Assembly (NCBI GenBank): GCA_030248195.1
Contig: JASAND010026177.1
Location: forward strand, 1-64,000
From: Trissonchulus latispiculum
Taxonomy: Eukaryota > Nematoda > Enoplea > Enoplida > Ironidae
Direction of reading: 5' to 3'
Length of the DNA stretch: 64,000 nt
A program made the position numbers and the translations under genes. Under the pieces are notes generated by a model. It was given only the letters and a program-made list of their open reading frames with translations, was not told the origin of the DNA and made no database searches. Shown here piece after piece: positions 55,004 through 64,000 of the stretch; position 1 is the first letter of the stretch; the number at the start of each line of letters is the position of its first letter.

Positions 55004-55411
55004 TTGGATAATTTCTTTCAACTTCCTGGCGAGGAAGGCACTACTCAGAATTACAGCGACGCACGTAGCCAGCTACTGGCCAGGATGAATGAAGCATGGC
55101 GGTCAGCTCATGAAGCCTTACAAGAGGCAGCGCTGGTTAATAAAGAAAGGTACGATCTGAGAGCTTCACCTGTCGAGTATAAGCCAGGAACCCTGGTTAT
55201 GCTCAATATTGAAAATAAGAATGTACCTACAGGTTTGAGTAAGAAGTTACGGCCTAAATACGAAGGACCTTATCGGGTTTTGGACAAGATTTCTGTAACG
55301 AATTATCGTATTGCTCGCACTAACGGGTTAAGTGACCCGGTGGTGGTTAACATCAACCGATTAAAGCCTTTTCTGGACGCCCCAGTCAAATTGCCAGTTG
55401 TGACACTGTAG
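55004..55411 (+). pseudogene. Integrase C-terminal remnant
   Basis: 135 codons in the pol frame ending TAG 55409-55411. MNEAWRSAHEALQEAALVNK is the helix usually found after the integrase core; KLRPKYEGPYRVLDKISVTN and VVVNINRLKPF form a GPY/F-like chromatin-binding module. No ATG; the catalytic core is missing. Confidence 0.8.
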
Positions 55412-55875
55412 GCAACCTACAGTATACGTAACTTGCAGCACTAGTTTCTGTAATAGGCCTTGTGTAACGCAAGGGCCCTTGCAATTGTATAGTAAGGTGT
55501 GTTAATTTTCTTTTAAAGAATTCCTATTTTTGTATTACCTAGGGTTTTATTTCTAACAATTGGTGTTTGCATTATACGTGTTGCATAACCCTTTGAATAG
55601 GGTGGGGTTTAAATTTCCTAATGTGGCCTCCTCTATGATTCATTATTTCCGGTGTAAAGTGGGGTTTTCTTTTCAATTTAATTTTATTGTAACCTCGTAA
55701 CTTATGGCTGTAAAATCTAGCCATAGGTTTTCTCTCCCTCTCTCTCTTATCTACCCTAACAGGGGCATTCTCTTATCTTTACTTTTAAATTTACCTATGG
55801 GGGTTTTTCATTTAACTCAATGGGATTGTCTTTCGCTGTAAATTGTTAAGGGGGCCCTATCATATCTCTCCATAC

Positions 55876-56436
55876 GGTGTAGTCTCGTTTGGCCCAACTC
55901 TGATTTGGCCCAACTGTCACGTAAAACAGCTAAGCCCCGCCTACTTTACTAAAGGGAGAAAGTCCTACGGTAGAGTGTACCACTTGTAAATAACAGTGAG
56001 GGGAGGTGACTGTTTACAAAAATTATCACGTTTCTGTCTAAAATATGGATTTTTAATTTAAAATTAATTTAATTAAACTGATAATCTTTAGAAGTACCCA
56101 ATATTTACTGTAAAAATAAAATTAACTAAAATAAAAATGTAATGGAATGAAAAATTGAGGTTATACTATTAACAAATTATAATTCAAATTCATTCAACAA
56201 ACTTTAATAACTTACCTACCGATAAAATTTTTGAAATTTTATACAATGTATATACAGCTTTTAAAGTTTGCTGATTTTTTCAATTTACACAAAAATAAAT
56301 TATACAATAACAGTTAACATATGCATGTATACATACATGTCTGCGTTTTTGAATTTAATTGGTCATGTGCCGTTCTGTAAAACAACCAATCATTTTTATT
56401 GGGCCAAGTCAGAGTTGGGCCAAGTCAAACCAAACC
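55876..56436. mobile_element. 561-bp MITE with 8-bp TSD inside the LTR element
   Basis: TIRs share TTGGCCCAACTCTGA and a second TTGGCCCAA: left GGTGTAGTCTCGTTTGGCCC, right (inverted) GGTTTGGTTTGACTTGGCCC. Target duplication CTCCATAC is perfect (55868-55875, 56437-56444). AT-rich, no transposase. The 8-bp duplication fits hAT or P-like superfamilies. A fragment of a relative is at 22421-22505. Confidence 0.85.
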
Positions 56437-57414
56437 CTCCATACATATAGTGTATGCTGTAGCGTATGCACTGGGTGTGTGTGTGTGTGTATGTATATAT
56501 GCTGTTAACCTGTGTATGTGTAATGTTTTGGTTCTTTCCTTTTACGTAGGCTAACTTTAGGTAGGTCACCCTCTCCTGTGTGCGTAGTTTTTCTTTTCCT
56601 TTTTCTACTTCTTATATCACACTTGTCATGCTTTCACCTTCTGTTAGTTTTTGCACTTTTTCTGAGGCTTATTTCAGATTCTAGTTGCTGCTTGCATGCT
56701 TGGTTGGGGGATTTCAGCGGACGGGTGTATGAGCGTGGGGTTTAAACTAGGGATTGCCTGTCAGCCGCAATTTATTGGAATGGTATTTAATATTTGGGGA
56801 TTTTTCTTACAGTATTTGGCGGTGAGCGGGTTGCAATGAGGCTGCCTCGTTGTGCTCATCTGCCTGGTCCACTGAAGATAGGGTCATTAGTATAGGCCAG
56901 CTCTTGCTTTGCCACATGTTAACCGTGTGCTGCTTTTATAATCTCAGGTTTAATTTTGCGTGTGATTTGAGCTATTACATTACGATTTTTGCCTTATTCT
57001 TATCATCGAACAATTTGTAGTCATTACTTTGGATCGGACCATTCAGTACGTGAGAATTGGAAGTACGGCAGAATGGCCCCACCATTCTTCGGAGTGGATA
57101 ACCCGCCAACGGAATTGCGAGCGGCTGCGCTGCGCATGCCGTGAATCGCACGGGAGAATTCATCGCTGGATTAGCACCGCCGGGACAGGAGAATAATGTC
57201 TTCTGCCCCTGCATTTGCGTCGCCATTTTTGATCCTTCCGGCCCTCATCGTGCTGGCTCTCGCCTCCCGATTGACCGCCAGAGCCCGGTTTGGAACTGTT
57301 TCTAAACCTTCCCCCTGCCCCCGGTTACTACCAGCGACTGGTGTTACTTTACGTAATTAGCTCAACTTACCGCTACGGTGTAGTTGTAGCTCAAATCCCC
57401 TTTCCTTATCAATC

Positions 57415-57540
57415 ACGGCGGATGTAATATCATTATGACGGCGGAGGTATCATTATGACGGCGGAGGTATCATATTAACGGCGGAAGTCACTCGTCTCAT
57501 CTCATATCATTACATCATTACGGCGGAAGTTTCTCCCATC
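57415..57540 (+). repeat. Short tandem array of ATTATGACGGCGGAGGTATC units
   Basis: Three adjacent units of about 25 bp, with further CGGCGGAAGT words to 57540. Found inside the 3' non-coding part of the LTR element. Confidence 0.7.
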
Positions 57541-59510
57541 CTATCATTCTATCAACCCTGCGGCGGTGTTATTTACTGTTTCATTTTGTGTCATTGTCTT
57601 TCCGATCCTTTCCATCTATATTGACTTTTACCTCTGGACCTAACTTTACCTCAATCATGGACTACCTTTATGTTGGACTATTATTACCCGGATTTGATTA
57701 CCCAAATTATGAAGCTTGCCACATGATGACGTATTGCTCAATTCAGATGCCTATTTCCCGATTGTGACAACCCGATGAAGACTAAATTTTTGCTCAATTT
57801 TTGCCTTACTTTCCCGATCTGTGCCATTCCAGAGATATGGACGCTATACTGTATATAGATTCATTCCTTAAAGAAGACGATCCCCTATTTTGGTGACTTT
57901 CAACTAGTCTATTTGGTGCTTTAACTATACATGTATGTATTTTATTTCTGTGCCGTATTTTTTGTGGTGTTCTTAACATTTAAAAACATAACCTTTCTCC
58001 CAGTTTTATTCCAAATTTTAGAGTCTCTTTATTTATCTACTTACATTTTACCATTTTCTTGAGCTTTCCTATTTAAAACATTAGAATTTCTAACCATTTA
58101 CTTAACCTTTTACCATTTTCCTGGAGCTTTATTTTAAAAATTAACCAAAATTCTGTGTATTTTGTAGTGATTTCGACTGTGTTCTATGCATAATATTGCC
58201 TTGTATATGTGATTCGTTGTACAGTTTTACAGGTCATGTTCGTATTTTGTCTGCTTTAATCATTTAACCAAAGTTATGTCCAAAAGTTTTACTAAAACCG
58301 GGTTTCTTTTTTTCCCGAAGCTTTTAATTTCGTATTTTCATTAACGGGTTTTGATTGCGGGTTTTGCGTATTTAATTAGTATTCTGTAACCTGACGCAAC
58401 GTCAGAAGATGTGTGACGCACCAGCCATGTCCCAATTTACGTCCTTTACTGCCGCCACATTTTTATCAAAATTATTTTAGTACCTATGTCTTTTAGTTGT
58501 CCCAACGGTTCCTGTCCACATTTGTACCTGTTATTTGATTTTTATAAAAATTTTCTTGGTAAAATGTCAGTTTCGTTTCCCACCCCAGAGCGCCAAAGTA
58601 GTTCCCGAATTATATGCCCCTATTCTATTGTAAGGCCTGCATGCGCGGTTGGGAGGATCTTCTCCAAAATTCTTATTTTTAAGGGACCTTCTACTAATAT
58701 TTTAACCAGTGTTTCGCGTTTTTAGTAACTTTAAGACTCCATTTTAACCCCTCCCTAATTTAATTTATTTTATTTTTATAAGTACCACGAGGGTACTTGG
58801 GGACTCTCCGTACCCTTTTGGTCCTTTTTATACATGCTTAAGCATGTTTAGGGTTACTTTGTAACTCTTTTAATTTAATTTAATACTTATATTTTACTTA
58901 AAGACTCCACAAACCTACTCCTACTTACACGCGAAACACTGGGATTAAATTAATTTCATTACCCATCCCCCTAAATTATTTTATTAATTACTTTTCGCCT
59001 TTCTAATTTTGCAGGAGATCCGCAGGGAACTGAGTTAGCGATGCGAGCCTAGGCCCCCCACCCACCCAGCCGGAGATGGCGCACCCTAAATTTGGCGGGA
59101 GGTTACCTCCGTACCCTAGCTTGAAGAGACCCAGACGAAGCTGACATTTGGGTTCTTATTTTGTTCATTTGGTTTACTTTTTATACAGGTACGAGATCCC
59201 CGCCGCTGCGGCTGGAGGATCATGGGTCGCCCATTCACGCACCGTCCCGTGGCATTACAATGGCAGTCTCCCAGGCGTGTTTTTATGGCTGGTCTTCACT
59301 AGTCTTTTGACGCCATGTCATTTTTATTGTGTTTCTTATTTAGTCAAGTTTAGTTTAGCTTTGTATTCTTGTGCTTTCTTTTGTTCTGACTTATTTGCTG
59401 AGACCCATTTACCAAAATTCAGTCAAAAATTTTCACTGTTGGGTAAATTTCTTCCTTCTTTCTGGTTTATGTGTCCCTCGCAGGAGCTCGGGCAGTAAGC
59501 CCTGGGGAGA

Positions 59511-60693
59511 TGTAATAGGGAGACGTTGCGTCTGTCCCTCTTGTGAGTTGAGTGTATATTTTTAGTGTGTTTATTTTAATGTGAAATTTTAGTAAGAATG
59601 GTATTTTTAATGAGAAATAAGTGTCGTGGGAAATTGTGTAAATTTGTGTTGAAATTGGTGTGAAATAGGTTATTTTCTATGATAATATGTGTTATATTTT
59701 ATTCAGCCCACCTAGCTGCTAGGTGGCGCTGCTTGTCTTTTGAAATTTCTCTGGATGCGCTCTGAGCATCCCGTCTGCAAAGGGGGTCTCAAAATGGACC
59801 AATCAAAATTCACCAGGCGTCTCTCTCAGCATCCCTTTCAAAAACTAGTCAGTCTCTTGTTTCTGCAGCCTAGCGTGTGGTCGTTTTGTCTCTTTAAAGT
59901 GCGCCTGCTTTTTGCCTTTCAATTCTGGATTTAGCCCTTGGTACTTGTAAGTTGAAAACTTTCTTTTGATTTTACCCGACTCCAAGGCGACCTTGAGAGT
60001 CTAGTCTAAGTTGGTTTGTATTTTGTTTTGTTCTATTCAATAATTAATAATTTGTAGTTTATTTTAGGGAAAGTTTTATGATGTCATACTCTATATTGTT
60101 GACAGCCGCGACGGCTTAGGGAATTACTGTTGAGACTTTATTTAGAAATGGGTTTAGTATGTATTGTGGGTCTACTTTAAATTGTGTAATTTATTGTGCG
60201 AGAATGTTTAATTTCTGTGTTGTCTAAATTTAATTTTTCCCTAATTCCCAATATTCTTTGAAATTTCCTCTATTATGAATGTCTCTTCTGTCCAAATTTC
60301 CAATACTGTTCTGTCATATTTCGGGAGTCGCTCCCTTTGTTCCTTTAGTCTTTTATTAAATGCGGTCTCAGTAACTGAGCCGTTAGGGTGTCTTTAACTT
60401 AGGTTTTATTAGAACTGTATAGTCGGTAGGTAGGGTTCTGAGTTATTTCTGAATTTAGGTAGGTTAATTATTCACTGAGTGTGTATTTAATTTATTCAAA
60501 GTTTCTTCTGTGGCTGATAGTTAGGCATTTATTTGTCCCTTAGAAAGCTTTGTTCAGTCTTCAGCTAGGTTTAAATATTCTTGGCGAGATCCTGCCCAGG
60601 TCGACTGGAACATAAGCTCCTCCAGGTTCGTCGTTTCCATACGCGCACAGTTTCCACCCGTAAAGTTTGGTTAGCTACACTTCCAACTTTACA
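59511..60693 (+). repeat. 3' LTR
   Basis: About 99% identical to the 5' LTR apart from a 12-bp deletion near 60270 (TATTATGAATG context). Confidence 0.92.
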
Positions 60694-60796
60694 GGCTCCT
60701 GTGAAAATGAGTGGAGGGTCAAATACATTCTCGATTGATTCTGCCCCCGGCAAAATACTGTGCTTTACCTCATCTCATCAAAAACATGCAGCCCAC

Positions 60797-60925
60797 CTTT
60801 TCGTGTCGACCTTGAACATATTGTAGGAAAATCTCCATATTGGGACGACCGAAATGATTGACAGCACGAAGACCCGTAAACATGCTTCTTCCTTCGATGC
60901 GTTGAAAGTGCTTCTCACAAATATA
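60797..60925 (-). CDS. DUOX: DUOX exon: [13 protein letters not shown]
   Basis: Acceptor GTTTCAG, donor AAG then [26 protein letters not shown] to YVQGRHEK. The only further in-frame reading past the donor is eight residues and a stop, so a further exon is expected. Confidence 0.9.
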
Positions 60926-63900
60926 CTGAAACAGTGAGCAACTACAAATCTACAAATGAAAATTTTAATGGAATAGATAAATAGTAAAAGGTAAATAACA
61001 AGTACCGACTATAGTGAAACGTATAAAACATCAACGAAATGTAATGCCAAAATAAGTTGCAAGATCTTACCAGCATAGTTGTCCGAAGATCAAATTTGTG
61101 GAAAAACTGAGTTATGAATATGTGTACTTCCAGAATGGACTCTGTGTCCTGTCGCTCCACGTCTCTCAGTACATCGATGAACCATTCAAAGTTTCGATGC
61201 GTTGGGCAGATCCAAAGAAAATATACCTAAAATGTTTTCTAGAAATCATTTTTTGTTTAAAATCAAAATATTCATTTTGCAATCCATGACCAGATTGCTG
61301 AAATTTTCATCCTGTTCATTGTGGAATGTCAGTCTAGCAACACCAAGAGTACATAAAGATAAGACTGATAAAAGCATACCAGTAGGCATACCCTTGGGAG
61401 CAGAACTATTCTCTGTTCGTTAACGGCTGAACCCATTTCGGCCAGGTACTGATTTGCGAGGGGGAGTGTCACCAGGGTCTAATTTGCGGGGGGAGTCACT
61501 GAGATCAAATGTGTGGACAGACATCAAATTTGTGGGCAGCCATTAGTGAACAGAGTATAGTTTTTGCTCTGAAAACAGAGAGCATGCCTAGGCATATTCC
61601 TAGTACTATGTACTCTGGTAATACAATACAGAGCTGGTAGAAAGTACCTTTGTACAGGATACAGTTGAAAAGACTTTGGAATTGGACCGAGACTTGACTA
61701 AGTCGGCAAGAATGGATGCGTAGGGAGTAACGCCAATCCCACCGCCCACTAGAATGGCCACCTCATAATTGGACCAGTCCTGGTTCCCGCCGCCGTACGG
61801 TCCACACATATGAAGCTAAATTAAATTGATGATTTAAAAATGTCAAAAACTACGTAAGTGTGGTGAGAAAAACCGGTTAAATTTCCAAGTAGTGCAACTC
61901 TAGGCAAGATTTGTTTTTAGCGCCTTCTGCTGCATTGGAAGCAACTTTGATCACTACAGGTAAACACATTTTAAGCATTCGCGTTTACCTACGTATAGTT
62001 GTGAGAGAATGTCTTTGCTTAATGATAATGATGATCAACTTTATAACTACTTTTCAATTAACAAGCAATTAAGACATTTCGCTGATTACTAATGGATAGG
62101 GTTTCCCCGACTGCTGAGCCTCATAGATGACCCGTCTCATTTGCCAGGTCCAGGGTCCCTGAGCTTTGACGTAGATTTCCAGGGTGTGCTCCTGGGGCGC
62201 TGAGGCAAGACTGAAGGCATGCCATTCGTTAAAGCGGCAACAATTAAAGGCGGGGCAACTCATCTGGACCCACTGGCCAGACTTGAACTGAAAGTTACGC
62301 GGACGCTTGAATTGCACATATGCAACATCTAAAAGCAAACAGAAAACACGAAAATTAGGAAAATATAAATGTCGTATTAAGTAATGTAAGTCTTTGTTTT
62401 TTCGTAAGTGAGTTTCTTTTTTGACAAAAGACATAAATTAAATGGATTAATGTGATTGTGATGCACATGAGAGAATTCCTAGCCAAATGTAATTTTATTA
62501 ATTCCCGCATTGACATCCAAACATGCATAGTTGGATTTAAAATACAATACCGGGTGAAACCATGACACTATTTTTTGGAAATTCAATTAAAGTCCTATAT
62601 CATTTAAAATTCTCATTAAATTTAATTATTTAACTAAAGGACTATTAAAATCGGCACCGGTAATCGAGTTATGCGCCCTAGTACATATATATGTACCTGA
62701 AACCAGCAGAGATGCAGACACAATTTCCAGTTTTCGATACTTTTGTCGGGCCAACATTATCTTATCCACAATGAAACAAATGAAGGGTCCCAGAAAGAAG
62801 CACCAAAAGGAAGGTTTCTAAAATAAAAAAAGAAAAGAATTGTACACATAAAAATACGGCGAATTCAAGGTATTGAACCATTTAACTAATTCAAAATCTT
62901 TAGGAAAAATGACTCCTAGTCCTTTGGGAAAGCTTACATATTTATTATTAGTCACGATGGAGCGGAATATATTCCCCGGTTTCATAATATCTCTTGATAA
63001 TATGTAATGCATGTATGCTGTTTCAGTTCTCTGCTGCCTCTCCTATCGTCAACACATGGGCTAGCATATGTGCTTAGAGTCAACAGAAAACAATGAAAGC
63101 AGCTCTGTTACTTTTCACAAAAATCTAATAAGAATCTATTCCTGAAATTTCATTGAATCCTGTAGTATAAGTATTTTTAAATTCAACAATACGCTCTGGC
63201 GTTATTTACAGCTGAAATACTCCGCAGCCATTTCTCGATTAGTGGAGTTTGACAGAAATTCATCAAAACCATATTGTAGATATGCTGAATTACATCAAAT
63301 TATGTTTAAATTAGCAGACGCCAGCTGTTGGTTGGAAACATTCAGGAAACAAGCTTAGCCCTCAAATAATCTCAATCCTTCCTGATATTTATTTGCAGCA
63401 AGCATCAATCAATGAATGAATGTTCGTGAATCAATGTGAATCATTTAGAAAAAAATTACTGGAAACAAAGAATTTCCGTCGTGAAGTGGTTAAGACCTTA
63501 GCTTATCACCGCAATAACCTGAGTTCAATTGACAGTTGGCTTCTAATTTTTCTAACTGACTTGTCAACAAGATCCGGCATTCAAGAATTTTTTCGACAGA
63601 GGATTTAGCACAATAATGAAAAGAGGGGGCGCTTGTGAATTTCATATAAAAAGAAAACTGAAATCGGAAATCATTGATAGGATATTTTATATGGCTCAAC
63701 AGCGGAATAATGCCCCTCTAAGGGGCAATCTTGATTTTAATATTTCCAAGACAACATAAAGTCGCAAAATGTTAGCCTACGTACGTCAAGAAGTTTAGGA
63801 AGCCCGTGCAGAATGGTGAGAGTGTAGATGAGAACGTGCATGAGATGAGTGAGACGGAAGGCGTGATAGGCGTTGTTGATGACGGCAGGGGCGGCGAAAC

Positions 63901-63990
63901 AGTACATGATGGAGACCACGGCGACCAGCATGACCCCCGTGATACCGGTAACAGTTCGAGTGAACCAGTAGGAAATGTCCGGTTGAAAGT
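60797..63990 (-). CDS. DUOX: Dual oxidase (DUOX), C-terminal NADPH-oxidase part
   Basis: Six exons on the minus strand: 63990-63785, 62817-62697, 62328-62090, 61815-61648, 61226-61071 and 60925-60797, joining with phases 0,1,0,0,0. They encode the last transmembrane helices of the haem-binding ferric-reductase domain ([17 protein letters not shown], with haem-ligand histidines), the FAD-binding part ([20 protein letters not shown]), the NADPH-binding [16 protein letters not shown], and [10 protein letters not shown] to [24 protein letters not shown] enzymes pass electrons from NADPH through FAD and two haems to O2, making H2O2 outside the cell. [13 protein letters not shown] and the RDVE region favour DUOX over NOX1-5. 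The N-terminal peroxidase, EF hands and first helices lie beyond base 64000. The last exon, expected to encode the FSCGP region, was not found; the first upstream splice is uncertain. Confidence 0.9.
61071..61226 (-). CDS. DUOX: DUOX exon: VYFLW to LRTTML
   Basis: Acceptor ACATTTTAG, donor CTG then GTAAGA. 52 codons, [20 protein letters not shown] to [13 protein letters not shown]. Confidence 0.9.
61344..61617. mobile_element. CAAGAGT-family MITE in a DUOX intron
   Basis: Starts CAAGAGTACATAAAG and ends ACTATGTACTCTG. The interior resembles 36072-36457 (GCTCTG, GCAGAACTATTCTCTG, TTTGCGGGGGGAG). Flanks GCAACAC and GTAATAC match at 5 of 7 bases. Confidence 0.65.
61648..61815 (-). CDS. DUOX: DUOX exon: NADPH-binding GGGIGVTP
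   Basis: Acceptor TTTAATTTAG, donor AAG then [25 protein letters not shown] then [20 protein letters not shown]. Confidence 0.92.
62090..62328 (-). CDS. DUOX: DUOX exon: FAD-binding domain
   Basis: Acceptor TGCTTTTAG, donor TTA then [44 protein letters not shown] and [25 protein letters not shown] takes the place of the usual HPFTLTSAP. Confidence 0.92.
62697..62817 (-). CDS. DUOX: DUOX exon: last membrane helix
   Basis: Acceptor TTTATTTTAG, donor TCAG then [26 protein letters not shown], a hydrophobic helix, followed by the basic [11 protein letters not shown]. Confidence 0.88.
62952..63735 (+). mobile_element. 0.8 kb repeat with tRNA-like core, copy 2, in a DUOX intron
   Basis: Collinear with 3121-3955: GGAGCGGAATATATTCCCCG, TGTAATGCATGTATG, AACACATGGGCTA, tRNA-like 63481-63541 (GTGGTTAAGACCTTAGC and GAGTTCAATTG), terminal GCGGAATAATGCCCC hairpin. 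Confidence 0.6.
63785..63990 (-). CDS. DUOX: DUOX exon: haem-coordinating helices
   Basis: Donor GAC then [26 protein letters not shown], then a membrane helix [13 protein letters not shown] and [20 protein letters not shown] with conserved His. The left end is taken at TTCAG (acceptor at 63991), but the frame stays open to 64000, so the exon could be longer. Confidence 0.85.
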
Positions 63991-64000
63991 CTGAACTAAA

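Larger units (their letters stand above)
55412..59510 (+). other. Long non-coding 3' part of the LTR element
   Basis: 4.1 kb between the integrase remnant and the 3' LTR, including the MITE at 55876-56436 and a tandem array at 57415-57540. No coding frame with a domain. It ends in a purine-rich CCTGGGGAGA directly before the 3' LTR, a possible polypurine tract. Confidence 0.6.
47832..60693 (+). mobile_element. 12.9 kb Ty3/gypsy-like LTR retrotransposon with internal pol deletion
   Basis: LTRs 47832-49026 and 59511-60693 (1195 and 1183 bp) begin TGTAATAGGG and end TTTACA. They differ at about a dozen positions plus a small deletion, so insertion was recent. Target duplication GGCT on both sides (47828-47831, 60694-60697). 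The internal region holds gag, a protease-containing frame shifted by -1 relative to gag, then a jump to an integrase C-terminus, followed by 4.1 kb of non-coding sequence. Reverse transcriptase, RNase H and integrase core are absent, so it cannot move by itself. It lies downstream of the last visible DUOX exon, antisense to that gene. Confidence 0.92.

Noticed and set aside
57415..57540. CRISPR-like array
   Set aside because: Only a few units, no spacers of constant size, eukaryotic DNA; an ordinary tandem repeat.
60571..60826. Frames across the right end of the LTR element as a DUOX last exon
   Set aside because: They cross the LTR boundary and show no FSCGP motif.

Overview
The window is nuclear DNA of an animal, AT-rich and with sparse genes. 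Three intron-bearing, metazoan-type genes can be rebuilt exon by exon: a microsomal cytochrome P450 (+ strand, about 5.5-27.0 kb), a four-and-a-half-LIM (FHL-type) protein (- strand, 34.9-27.7 kb) and the C-terminal oxidase part of a dual oxidase (DUOX, - strand, running in from beyond 64.0 kb down to 60.8 kb). The combination fits an invertebrate, possibly an invertebrate chordate, but the sequence alone does not fix the taxon. A fragment of a fourth reading frame (bases 2-238) enters from the left edge and was not identified.

Layout. 1-5.5 kb: end of the unknown gene, a 1.46 kb TTAA-bounded DNA element, an 0.83 kb repeat with a tRNA-like core, and a SINE-like tRNA copy. 5.5-27.0 kb: the P450. 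Its first exon is followed by a 15.2 kb intron that is almost entirely transposon: foldbacks, a 0.7 kb palindrome, a diverged second copy of exon 1 at 15.7 kb, and a gag-only LTR element whose 5' LTR is split by a near full-length RTE-like LINE. Exons 2-6 (21.0-27.0 kb) are separated by more TIR elements. 27.0-34.9 kb: the P450 and the FHL gene end tail to tail about 0.7 kb apart; FHL introns carry a hAT-like element with a 0.65 kb palindrome inside it, SINE-like copies, and a TA-flanked TIR element inserted into one of those SINE-like copies. 35-47.8 kb: no gene seen. This stretch holds a chain of nested TIR elements (38.2-40.9 kb), a 2.9 kb hAT-like element with a perfect 8-bp target duplication (43.8-46.7 kb) and several MITEs. 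47.8-60.7 kb: one 12.9 kb Ty3/gypsy-like LTR retrotransposon with near-identical LTRs, intact gag and protease frames, but no reverse transcriptase, RNase H or integrase core; it carries its own 561-bp MITE. 60.8-64.0 kb: DUOX exons.

The P450 and DUOX products are both expected to be membrane redox enzymes; the FHL product is expected to be a LIM-only adaptor. Nothing in the sequence ties the three into one pathway, so the neighbourhood looks accidental. The main interest lies in the transposons: many have readable target-site duplications, so insertion order can be worked out. Stand-outs are the duplicated P450 first exon with a mutated splice donor, an LTR element bounded by about 84-bp direct repeats, a four-level insertion nest, and hAT-like elements with CCGG-rich arms.
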